Assembly (NCBI GenBank): GCA_963775175.1
Contig: CAVZHT010000002.1
Span: 1,736,001 to 1,800,000, forward strand
DNA from: Jatrophihabitans sp963775175
GTDB lineage: Bacteria; Actinomycetota; Actinomycetes; Mycobacteriales; Jatrophihabitantaceae
DNA: 64,000 nucleotides
Reading direction: 5' to 3'
The notes under the pieces are model-generated. The model ran no database searches. It was not told the origin of the DNA and saw nothing but the letters and a program-made list of their open reading frames with translations. Below, in pieces: positions 16,416 through 23,711 of the stretch (within the stretch, counting starts at the first letter, position 1; the number at the start of each line of letters is the position of its first letter). The translations under genes were made by a program, and so were the position numbers.

Positions 16416-16437
16416 TCCGACCCATCCGTGGGTCGGA
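16416..16437 (-). promoter_or_regulatory. Second putative CsrA-binding hairpin in the fliC leader
   Basis: A 9-bp perfect stem (16416-16424 with 16429-16437) with tetraloop CGGA. Together with the closing A it shows the ACGGA (A-N-GGA) core preferred by CsrA. It lies at the predicted 5' end of the fliC transcript, upstream of the ribosome-site hairpin. Confidence 0.65.
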
Positions 16438-16444
16438 CGCTTTT

Positions 16445-16472
16445 GTATCGGCAGTACCTCGTCAGAACTTGA
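16445..16472 (-). promoter_or_regulatory. FliA-type promoter for fliC
   Basis: On the minus strand TCAA (16469-16472), a 16-nt spacer and GCCGATAC (16445-16452). It lies just after the fliA stop and gives a leader of roughly 66 nt holding both GGA-loop hairpins. Confidence 0.75.
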
Positions 16473-16476
16473 GCAC

Positions 16477-17358
16477 TCAGGCGGACTGGGTCCGCGGGTG
16501 CAGCTCGCCGAGAACTGTCGTGGCGTGCAGCCGCTGCACGAGCGACGAACGCGTCGTGACGGCTGCGCAGTAGGACTGCCGGAGGGCGGCCCGGTCCCGT
16601 CCGCGGGTGGGCGCCTTGGGGGCGGGGTCACCCGTGCAGGCGGTCAGGCCGGCGCGCAGCAGCATCAGGGCTTCGGTGCGCAGCTGCGAGACCCGCGACT
16701 CGGTGACCCCGAGCTCGTCGGCGATCTCGGCCGTCTTGCGCTGGCCGAAGAAGTACCGCTCGATGACGGTGCGCATGCGCTCGGGCAGCTCGGCGATCGC
16801 GTCGCACAGCATGCCCAGCTGCTCGCGGCGGATGAGCGTCGCCTCCGGACCCTCGGCCGCGCTCGGCAGCAGGTCGGCGCTCTCATCGATGGTCAGGCTC
16901 TGCAGGCTCAGCACCGAGGCGCGGTGGACGTCGCCGTCGATGGCCGACAGCTCGTCGATCGACACGCCCATCGCCTGGGCGACCTCTTCGTTGCGCGGGG
17001 TCCGGCACAGGCGGGCGGCCAGCATCGAGCGCACCGACTCCACCTCGCGGGCCCGGGCCCGGACGGCGCGGCTGGCCCAGTCCATGGTGCGCAGCTCGTC
17101 GGTGATCGCGCCGCGGATGCGAATGGCGGCGAAGCGGCCGAACGGAACGCCGCGGCTGGCGTCGAAGCCCCGGGCGCTGAGGACGAGGGCCATGGTGCCG
17201 GCCGACACGAGGTCGTCGCGGCTGACGTGCGGGGGAAGCCGGTTCACGACCTCACGCACGATGTGGCCGACGAGCGGCAGGTGCTCCACGACGAGTTCGT
17301 CGGGCGTCGGCGCGGCCGACGCTGCCTCGGCGCTCAGGTCAACGGCAACTGCAGTCAT
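16477..17358 (-). CDS. fliA: RNA polymerase sigma factor FliA/WhiG type
   Basis: A 293-residue sigma-70 factor of the flagellar group. Region 2 includes HLPLVGHIVREVVNRLPPHV and GRFAAIRIRGAITDELRTMD. Region 3 contains RNEEVAQAMGVSIDEL. Region 4 contains ELPERMRTVIERYFFGQRKT and the recognition helix IADELGVTESRVSQLRTEAL. It should direct RNA polymerase to the TMAA-N16-GCCGAT promoters found here. The last 60 residues are an unusual basic tail. An AGGAGG ribosome site precedes the ATG. No FlgM-like anti-sigma gene is visible in the window. Confidence 0.93.
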   Translation of the reverse strand: MTAVAVDLSAEAASAAPTPDELVVEHLPLVGHIVREVVNRLPPHVSRDDLVSAGTMALVLSARGFDASRGVPFGRFAAIRIRGAITDELRTMDWASRAVRARAREVESVRSMLAARLCRTPRNEEVAQAMGVSIDELSAIDGDVHRASVLSLQSLTIDESADLLPSAAEGPEATLIRREQLGMLCDAIAELPERMRTVIERYFFGQRKTAEIADELGVTESRVSQLRTEALMLLRAGLTACTGDPAPKAPTRGRDRAALRQSYCAAVTTRSSLVQRLHATTVLGELHPRTQSA

Positions 17359-17562
17359 TGGGACCTCCTGGAAGATCGAGCGGGCCGATCGTGTGGCCGT
17401 TCATCGGTCCCCCGCAGGACTTCACCGGAGCTCCCCAGCCCTGGTGCCACGCCTTGTTAGCTCGGCGTAAAGCGAACCTTCCACAGCGTCATCGCTCGCA
17501 CAAGACTTGACCTGAATTTCACATAGAAATGAGGGCCGAATTGCTACCGGTTTGCCGCCAAA

Positions 17563-17593
17563 GGCCCGGCCGGGCCGGGACCATGGTCCCGGC
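17563..17593. promoter_or_regulatory. Paired palindromes between fliA and flgN
   Basis: Two perfect palindromes lie in the 336-bp divergent gap: 14 bp at 17563-17576 and 20 bp at 17574-17593 centred on CCATGG. They could be an operator for a regulator controlling fliA, or structure in the fliA leader. Apart from these and the flgN promoter, I see nothing else in 17359-17694. Confidence 0.35.
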
Positions 17594-17636
17594 GGTCGGA
17601 TCGCAGCCCCGGCGCGGCGGGGCCCGGGCGCGATGT

Positions 17637-17664
17637 TCAAGAAACCCGGAAGCACTGCCGATAG
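17637..17664 (+). promoter_or_regulatory. FliA-type promoter for flgN-flgK-flgL-fliW-csrA
   Basis: TCAA (17637-17640), a 16-nt spacer and GCCGATAG (17657-17664). Transcription should start near 17671. That makes the ATG at 17671 unlikely and supports the ATG at 17695 with its GGAG ribosome site. Confidence 0.75.
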
Positions 17665-17694
17665 TGGGTCATGCTTCCACTGGAGCGGATGGCT

Positions 17695-18225
17695 ATGACC
17701 GATGAGACCGAGATGTACGGGGCTGTCTCCAATGCCCTGTGGCTGCAGCGTGAGCTGCTCGAGACGCTGCTCTACCGGCTCGTCACCGAACAGCTCATCC
17801 TGACGTCGGGGACGACCCGCTGGTTGGCCAAGGCCGACGGCGATGTCCGCGATGCCCTCGACCAGCTCCGCCGGGGCGAGGTCGCGCGCGCCATGCACGT
17901 AGAGACACTGGTCTCGGCGATCGGCCTCGCCGGCGAGCCCTCCGGCGCAGAAGCGGCCTTGGCCGACCTGGCCGCGCTCGCGCCCGGGATGTGGGCCGAC
18001 ATCCTCACCGACCACCGCATGGCCCTGCAGGAACTCGCCTTCGAGGTCCAGCGGGTCGCCGACGAGAACGGCCGGTTGCTGCAGGCCGGTGCCCAGGCCG
18101 TCCGCGAGACCCTGGCCGGCATCGGTAACGCCGTGCACCGCTATGACGCCACCGGCAGCTACGACGCCACCGGCAGCGCGGTCCGGCCCAATCCCGGCGC
18201 GATGCTGCTCGACGAGCAGGCCTGA
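17695..18225 (+). CDS. flgN: Flagellar export chaperone FlgN family protein
   Basis: A 176-residue helical protein, placed directly before flgK and flgL, whose products FlgN chaperones for export. It shows LLETLLYRLVTEQLILTSGT near the start and a long C-terminal helix (MALQELAFEVQRVADENGRL), both typical of FlgN. The tail carries a repeated YDATGS. ATG at 17695 is chosen over 17671 and 17689 because GGAG lies 9 nt upstream and the promoter places the mRNA 5' end at about 17671. Confidence 0.83.
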   Translation: MTDETEMYGAVSNALWLQRELLETLLYRLVTEQLILTSGTTRWLAKADGDVRDALDQLRRGEVARAMHVETLVSAIGLAGEPSGAEAALADLAALAPGMWADILTDHRMALQELAFEVQRVADENGRLLQAGAQAVRETLAGIGNAVHRYDATGSYDATGSAVRPNPGAMLLDEQA

Positions 18226-18227
18226 CC

Positions 18228-19583
18228 GTGGCCAGCACGTTCGGCGGGATCCAGCAGGCCGGTAGCGCCCTCAACGCGGCGCGCTACGGCCTCGATGTCG
18301 TATCGCAGAACATCGCCAACGCGAGCACGCCCGGCTACACCCGGCAGGCCGCTCAGCAGGCGAGCGTCGACGCAGTCGCCGGCGTGCCCAGCATCTACAC
18401 CCGCCCGGCCGGCCCGGGCGGCGTCACCATCACCGGCACCGCCCGACTCACCGACCCGGTTCTGGATGCGCGGCTGCGCACCGAGCAGACCCGTAGCGGG
18501 CTGGCCGACACGACGGCCAACCAGCTCCAGCAGATCGAGACGGTCTTCCCGGAGCCGTCCGACAACGGCCTGTCCGAGCAGCTGAACGACTTCTGGAACG
18601 CGTGGGGTTCGCTCGCGAACGACCCGGGCTCGACAGCGCCCCGCACGGTGCTGCTGCAGAAGGCCAACGCCGTGGCCAGCACCCTGAATGCGATGAGCGG
18701 GACGCTCACCGACCTCGCCGCCGCCACCTCGCAGTCGCTGACGCAAGACACGGCGGCCGCGACCAGCGCGGCCGGGCAGCTCGCCACCCTCAACGGGCAG
18801 ATCGCCATCGGCACCGCCACCGGCGCCGACGTCAACTCGCTGCTGGACCAGCGCGATCAACTGCTCGGCAAGCTCAGCACGCTGGTCGGTGGCGCGGCCA
18901 CGATCAACGCCAACGGTTCGGCCGATGTCACGGTGGCCGGGCAGCCGCTCGTCACCGGCACGACGGCCGTCGCCGTGACGGTCGGGGCCGGTTACCAGGT
19001 CTCGGTCGGCGCCACGCCGGTCACCGTGGCCGGCGGCAGCGTGGCGGCCGAGACGATCGGCCTCACCGTGACCTACCCGGGCTACCAGGCCCAGCTCGAC
19101 AACGTCGCGAACTCGCTGGCCGCTTCGGTGAATGCGGTGCAGGCGGCCGGCTTCGACCTCGCCGGGGCCGCCGGGACGCCGATGTTCTCCGGCTCCGGCG
19201 CGGCCGGGTTGACGGTGGCGTTCACGAACACCGCGCTCATCGCCGCGTCCGGCACTCCCGGCGGCAATCTCGACGGCGGCAACGCGCTGGCGGCCTCGGC
19301 CCTCGGAACGGCGCCGGCCGGAGCGGACGCCGCCTACACCGCCCTGGTCGCCGACGTGGGTTCGGCCAGCGCGCTGGCCCAGCAGCAGCAGCAGACGCAG
19401 GCCGCCGTGACCACGAGTGTCGCCGCGCTGCAGACATCGGTGGCCGGCGTGAACAGCGACGAGGAGGTCTCGTCGATGCTGACCTACCAGCACGCCTTCG
19501 AGGCGGCCTCACGCGTGCTCACCACTGTCGACAGCGTCCTCGACACCCTCATCAACCACACCGGCCTGGTCGGCCGGGGTTAG
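18228..19583 (+). CDS. flgK: Flagellar hook-associated protein 1 FlgK
   Basis: A 451-residue FlgK joining hook and filament. The N-terminus holds GSALNAARYGLDVVSQNIAN and ASTPGYTRQ, the rod-type motif. Next come LNDFWNAWGSLANDPGSTAP and LNGQIAIGTATGADVNSLLD with RDQLLGKLS. The C-terminal helix VNSDEEVSSMLTYQHAFEAA is diagnostic. It starts with GTG, 2 bp after the flgN stop; flgL follows 16 bp later. The first and last 60 residues should form the D0 coiled coil. Confidence 0.95.
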   Translation: MASTFGGIQQAGSALNAARYGLDVVSQNIANASTPGYTRQAAQQASVDAVAGVPSIYTRPAGPGGVTITGTARLTDPVLDARLRTEQTRSGLADTTANQLQQIETVFPEPSDNGLSEQLNDFWNAWGSLANDPGSTAPRTVLLQKANAVASTLNAMSGTLTDLAAATSQSLTQDTAAATSAAGQLATLNGQIAIGTATGADVNSLLDQRDQLLGKLSTLVGGAATINANGSADVTVAGQPLVTGTTAVAVTVGAGYQVSVGATPVTVAGGSVAAETIGLTVTYPGYQAQLDNVANSLAASVNAVQAAGFDLAGAAGTPMFSGSGAAGLTVAFTNTALIAASGTPGGNLDGGNALAASALGTAPAGADAAYTALVADVGSASALAQQQQQTQAAVTTSVAALQTSVAGVNSDEEVSSMLTYQHAFEAASRVLTTVDSVLDTLINHTGLVGRG

Positions 19584-19599
19584 TGGACGGGAGACCTTC

Positions 19600-20478
19600 A
19601 TGCGTGTCACCGACGCCTCGAGCTCGTTCGGGTCGCTGGCCGGGCTCCAATCGGCCGCGTCCCGCCTGGCCTCGCTGCAGGCGCAGCTGTCGTCCGGCCG
19701 GCAGATCACGACGCCGTCGGACAACCCGTCCGGCACCGCCCGCGCGCTGCAGCTGCGGGCCGACGTGAAGCGGAACAACCAGTACGTGTCCAACTCGCGC
19801 GACGCGATCGGGTGGATGTCGACGGCCGACTCCGCGTACACGCAGGCGGTGACCCTGACGCAGAACGCCCGCACCCTCGTCGTCCAGGCGCTCAACACCG
19901 GGACGGGCAGCAGCTCATCCGCCTCCGCGATCGCCGACCAGCTCGATGCGATCCGGACGTCGTTGATCCAGGTCGCGAACACCACCTACAACGGCCGGCC
20001 GGTCTTCGGCGGGACGACCGCGGGCACCGTCGCCTACGACGCGGCCGGCAACTACGTAGGGGACGCCGGCACGGTGTCGCGGACGATCGGGGCCCAGGCC
20101 ACCGTGCAGATCAACCAGACCGGGCCGCAGGCGTTCGGCGCGCCGGGCGCGGACCTGTTCACGCTGCTGTCCAACATCTCGACCACGCTGCGGACGAACC
20201 CGGCTGCGGCCACCCCGCAACTCACGCAGCTCGACACGGCGCTGTCGAGGATCACGTCCGCGCAGGCGGCCGAGGGCGCGACGTACCAGCAGGTGCAGAA
20301 CACCCAGGCCGTGCAGTCGGCGACCGGCACGAGCCTCGCCACCCAGCTGTCCGACCTGCAGGACATCGACCTCGCCGACATGGCGGTGCGGGTGTCGACC
20401 GCCAACGTCACCTACCAGGCCGCGCTGCAGACGACGGCCAACGTCCGCCAGATCTCGTTGCTCAACTTCTTGCGCTGA
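19600..20478 (+). CDS. flgL: Flagellar hook-associated protein 3 FlgL
   Basis: A 292-residue FlgL, the second hook-filament junction protein. The flagellin-like N-terminus contains RLASLQAQLSSGRQITTPSD and NPSGTARALQLRADV. The centre shows the FlgL-specific TTYNGRPVFGGTTAGTVAY. The C-terminus has LSDLQDIDLADMAVRVSTAN and ends LLNFLR. It is followed by fliW after 14 bp. Confidence 0.95.
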   Translation: MRVTDASSSFGSLAGLQSAASRLASLQAQLSSGRQITTPSDNPSGTARALQLRADVKRNNQYVSNSRDAIGWMSTADSAYTQAVTLTQNARTLVVQALNTGTGSSSSASAIADQLDAIRTSLIQVANTTYNGRPVFGGTTAGTVAYDAAGNYVGDAGTVSRTIGAQATVQINQTGPQAFGAPGADLFTLLSNISTTLRTNPAAATPQLTQLDTALSRITSAQAAEGATYQQVQNTQAVQSATGTSLATQLSDLQDIDLADMAVRVSTANVTYQAALQTTANVRQISLLNFLR

Positions 20479-20492
20479 GGCAGGGGAACCCA

Positions 20493-20882
20493 ATGACCAC
20501 CATGACCGGCACCGCCACGCGGGTGCGTTTCATCGAGCCGCTGCCCGGCTTCGACGGCGAGAACTACACCTTCGACCCGATCGACGAGCAGGGGCTGCTG
20601 TGGTCGCTGCGCTCGGTCGAGCAGCCGGAGGTCCGGTTCGTCCTGGCCGCGGCCGCGGCGTTCTACCCCGGCTACCTGCCCGAGATCTCCAGCTCGCTGG
20701 CCGGGCCACTCGGTGCCGACGAGATCGACCTGCTGCTCGTGCTGACCATCGGCACCGGGCTGCGGGACGCCACCGCGAACCTGCGCGCGCCCATCGCCCT
20801 GGCCCGGGAAACCGGCCGGGCGGTGCAGGTGATCCTCGACGACGACGTGTTCTCGATGCGCGAGCCGCTCGTCAGCGCCTAG
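20493..20882 (+). CDS. fliW: Flagellar assembly factor FliW
   Basis: A 129-residue FliW that binds both flagellin and CsrA. When flagellin is secreted, freed FliW sequesters CsrA and releases fliC translation. Family motifs are FIEPLPGFDGENYTFDPI, VRFVLAAAAAFYPGYLPEI and the C-terminal LRAPIALARETGRAVQVIL. The ATG at 20493 has an AGGGGAA-like ribosome site. csrA follows 22 bp downstream, the usual pairing. Confidence 0.93.
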   Translation: MTTMTGTATRVRFIEPLPGFDGENYTFDPIDEQGLLWSLRSVEQPEVRFVLAAAAAFYPGYLPEISSSLAGPLGADEIDLLLVLTIGTGLRDATANLRAPIALARETGRAVQVILDDDVFSMREPLVSA

Positions 20883-20904
20883 GAAGCGCAATTAGGGTCG
20901 ACGT

Positions 20905-21159
20905 GTGCTCATCCTGACCCGCCGCGTCGGCGAGAACGTCGTGATCGGTGACGACATCGTCATTTCGATCGTCGAGGTTCGCGGCGACGCCGTGCGCATC
21001 GGCATCCAGGCCCCGCGCTCGGTCAGCGTGCACCGGGAAGAGGTGTGGCTCGAGCTGCAGCGCTCGAACGAGCGCGCGGCCTCCCCGAGCGACGCCGTCG
21101 TGGACGCGCTCGGCGAGGAGTTGAAGTCCCAGCGCGCCGAACCGAAGCCGGAGGCTTAG
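20905..21159 (+). CDS. csrA: Translational regulator CsrA
   Basis: An 84-residue CsrA dimer subunit. The sequence LILTRRVGENVVIGDDIVIS, with the first-strand Arg residues used in RNA binding, followed by VRIGIQAPRSVSVHREEVWL, is canonical. A tail of about 25 residues rich in Glu, Arg and Pro is not conserved. GTG start. It is expected to bind GGA loops in the fliC leader and to be held off by FliW. It closes the plus-strand flagellar operon. Confidence 0.95.
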   Translation: MLILTRRVGENVVIGDDIVISIVEVRGDAVRIGIQAPRSVSVHREEVWLELQRSNERAASPSDAVVDALGEELKSQRAEPKPEA

Positions 21160-21162
21160 CGC

Positions 21163-21435
21163 CTACCGGCCGGCGAGCAGGCGGTTCGTCGGCATCGAGA
21201 CTTCGACGATCCAGCGCAGCGTGTAGATGTGGACGTCCTCCTGCGTGCCGCCGGGCATTCCCCGGACGAGTGCCGCATCGACGAAGCTGCCGGTACCGAA
21301 GTCCGGCCGGTCGATGATGCGCTCTTCGGCCCGGTCCTTGGCAGTGCCGAGTCGGTACAGGCCGACGACGCCGGCCTTGGCTTCCTTGAGAGTGGATCCG
21401 GCCAGACCGGCCTCCGGGAACGGCTCGCGCCAGCG
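21163..21435 (-). pseudogene. Orphan C-terminal protein fragment, family unknown
   Basis: About 90 codons of protein-like sequence (AGVVGLYRLGTAKDRAEERI, IDRPDFGTGSFVDAALVRGM, EDVHIYTLRWIVEVSMPTNR) that end in a stop 3 bp from the csrA end. Upstream the same frame turns into antisense of the HNH gene, with no plausible start of its own. It looks like the 3' end of a gene whose 5' part was replaced when the HNH element arrived. I do not recognise the family. Confidence 0.4.
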
Positions 21436-21533
21436 AGAGCGGGCAGCTTCGAGCGGGCCTCGACGTGCTGGACCCGCTTGACGAGGAGGGCCGGCCCACC
21501 GAGGACGGCCTGCTCGGCGACCTGAACGTCGCT

Positions 21534-22847
21534 TCAGGCGGCGCGCCGGAGCCGCCGGGCGAGACGTCCTTCGAGCGGGCTGCTGCTGGGGGTTCGGGTT
21601 CCGGGTGGGTCGGGTGGTCGGCTGTGGTAGCGGTGACCGGTAGGGGTGACCGTGACGATCTCCGGCCCGTTGGGGTGCGTGATCCAGTGGAGGGCTTGTT
21701 TGGCGTGGTTGCAGGCCTGGCAGTAGCCCTGCCCGTTGTCGATGCTGGTCTTGCCGCCGTGGGCGACCGGCGTGACGTGGTCGGTGTGCCGGATCGGGGC
21801 GTCGCACCAGGGGGTGCGGCACTGCTGGTCGCGCAGCCGCAGGAAGCGGCGCTGCCCGGCGGTGAAGGCGCGGCGGCGGGTCTCCATCGCGAGCAGTTCT
21901 CCGGTGCCGGGGCGGGTGAACAGCCGGCGGATCCACCTCGGGGTCGACCCGGCCGGCGCGTGGATCAGGTCCCGGGCGGCGGGGGCCGGGATGGGGCCGT
22001 AGCCGTCGAGGTGGGCGGGTTCGCCACCGCCGTCGAGCAGGGACTCGGCGGTGATGACGAGGTTGATCTCGACCGGCACGTCCGCGGCAACCGCCTGGCC
22101 GGTGAGGCGTTCGACCAGGGTGTCGGCCATGACCTGCCCCCGCCCACGCCCGTCGCCCGCGGCGGTGGCGGTGTCGGCCGCGCGGGTCAGCGCGGCGTAG
22201 GCGGCCACTCCTTGGGCGACCGGCAGCAGGGCCGTGAGCCGGGCCATCGTGTCCGGGGCCGGGCGCAGGGTGACCCGCCGATCGTTGGCCGCGGCCCGGA
22301 TCCGCTCCACGAACCCGTGCGGGTCGAGGCGGTAGGCGGCCTTCTTCGCCTCGGCCTCCACCCGCCGATCACCGAGCGCCTCGAGCCGCGGGGCGAGGTC
22401 ACGATCCACGGCCGCGCGGTGCGGGCGGGACAGCCAGGCGGTCTCGCGGGCCACGATCATCGCCCGCCACTCACTGGTCTGCCCGGCCTGCAGCGCGGCG
22501 AACGTGCCCGGCAACTCGCGGGTGAGGATGCTCGCCCAGCCGACGTAGCGGGTGGCGTGGAACGGGGAGACCCGGCGGGCCAGCCCGACCTGGGCCGCGA
22601 TCCCCCGCCCGACCCGCTCGCCCGGCACCCCGGCCGCGGCCTGCTCGAGGCGCTGCGACGCGGCGAACGCCGCGGTCTCGCGGGCCTGGGCCGCCGCCGC
22701 GGCCGACTTCAACTCCTCCAACACCCGGATCCGGTCGATCCGCACCCCGTCATCCCCGGCCGCCGGCGGCGCCGCCAGCGACGCGACCAGCGCGCGCACG
22801 TCGGCGACCATCGGGTCACTCGGCGCGGATGCGAACATACGTGCCAT
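21534..22847 (-). CDS. DUF222/13E12-type HNH endonuclease-domain protein
   Basis: A 437-residue protein of the actinobacterial 13E12 repeat family: an Ala-rich helical DUF222 region (about 1-290) and a C-terminal HNH motif. The HNH zinc-type motif is RTPWCDAPIRHTDHVTPVAH followed by GGKTSIDNGQGYCQACNHAK, with paired Cys and the catalytic His. The family is multi-copy and mobile-looking in actinomycetes; its function is unproven. ATG at 22845-22847 is preferred over an upstream TTG. It sits beside an orphan gene fragment, as expected for an insertion. Confidence 0.88.
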   Translation of the reverse strand: MARMFASAPSDPMVADVRALVASLAAPPAAGDDGVRIDRIRVLEELKSAAAAAQARETAAFAASQRLEQAAAGVPGERVGRGIAAQVGLARRVSPFHATRYVGWASILTRELPGTFAALQAGQTSEWRAMIVARETAWLSRPHRAAVDRDLAPRLEALGDRRVEAEAKKAAYRLDPHGFVERIRAAANDRRVTLRPAPDTMARLTALLPVAQGVAAYAALTRAADTATAAGDGRGRGQVMADTLVERLTGQAVAADVPVEINLVITAESLLDGGGEPAHLDGYGPIPAPAARDLIHAPAGSTPRWIRRLFTRPGTGELLAMETRRRAFTAGQRRFLRLRDQQCRTPWCDAPIRHTDHVTPVAHGGKTSIDNGQGYCQACNHAKQALHWITHPNGPEIVTVTPTGHRYHSRPPDPPGTRTPSSSPLEGRLARRLRRAA

Positions 22848-22925
22848 TCTATCGGTGCGACCACGACCGGACAAGATCGATTCCAGCCTGTGGACAAGCG
22901 ACGCCAGCCCCCGCCCGGCACCCGC

Positions 22926-23612
22926 TCACGGGATTTGCATCGACGCCAGGACGCGGGCTTGATCCGTGCGCACCGGTGACGACGAAGCAGCCGACGACGA
23001 ATCGAAGAACTGGAGGATGAGCAGCGCTCGCGTCGTCGAGACAAAGCTGATCAGCCACAACGGCTTGGTCCCGTCCTTCGCGGTGAACGTGAACTGGAGT
23101 GTGACCGCGGCACGGTGGTCGACAGTCAGATCGTGCCGACCCGATACGACAGGTTCGGTTGCACCGGCACTGCGGAATTGGGCGACGAGAGTGTCGACGT
23201 AGCGAGCGGCGTAGGCGTCGAGGTCGGTCACGCGGATCGGGAACACCGACAGCGACTCCCCGGCCCGATCGGAAGTCGCGGTCGAAGTCGAATAGGTCCT
23301 GATCTGCACCGGCTGACCCGAGCCCGTGGGCTGGCTGCTGGTCGACTCCTTTGGCTTGCTCGGCATGGCGAAACGGATACCGGTGGGCGGGTCCGTGACG
23401 GACACCCAGGTGCCTCGCGACGGTGCAGCCGCGCTCGACGACGACGACCGTGGCGATGCCGCGCCGGTGGAACCAGCCCAAGCGCGTGTCGTTGTGCCGG
23501 GCTCGGCAGTTCCGGCGGAGCACCCGGATGAGAGGACCACGGTGCCCACGAGCGCGAGGATCCAACCCGGCGTGGCGCGCAGCATTCGACTCGGCCCAAA
23601 GATCACCGACAT
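22926..23612 (-). CDS. Putative secreted lipoprotein
   Basis: A 228-residue protein with a lipoprotein signal (WILALVGTVVLSSGCSAG; lipobox LSSGC, Cys about residue 31), then a Ser/Ala-rich linker and a folded domain beginning TWVSVTDPPTGIRFAMPSKP. This PsbP/DUF1795-like beginning (IRFAMPSKPKE, later RVTDLDAYAARYVDTLVAQF) is seen in many actinobacterial lipoproteins of unknown role. An internal ATG at 23585 also gives a proper signal peptide. Divergent from the SWIM gene; an 8-bp hairpin (23645-23666) lies between them. Confidence 0.75.
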   Translation of the reverse strand: MSVIFGPSRMLRATPGWILALVGTVVLSSGCSAGTAEPGTTTRAWAGSTGAASPRSSSSSAAAPSRGTWVSVTDPPTGIRFAMPSKPKESTSSQPTGSGQPVQIRTYSTSTATSDRAGESLSVFPIRVTDLDAYAARYVDTLVAQFRSAGATEPVVSGRHDLTVDHRAAVTLQFTFTAKDGTKPLWLISFVSTTRALLILQFFDSSSAASSSPVRTDQARVLASMQIP

Positions 23613-23711
23613 GAACGGCGACGTTAGCCGCTCATCTCCGGGACGGCCGCCTGTCTCGAGGCGGCCGCGACGTTCGCCGCGGCCGTCAGTAGCTCCGGTT
23701 AGCGTAGGGAC

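Noticed and set aside
17671..17694. ATG at 17671 as the flgN start
   Set aside because: It coincides with the predicted transcription start and has no ribosome site; ATG 17695 has GGAG at proper distance.
21465..22979. 504-codon plus-strand frame opposite the HNH gene
   Set aside because: Antisense of a clear HNH/DUF222 gene, with composition typical of GC-rich shadow frames.
23645..23666. 8-bp hairpin between the lipoprotein and SWIM genes as a terminator
   Set aside because: It lies between divergent gene starts, so no transcript needs to end there. It could be an operator but has no supporting context.
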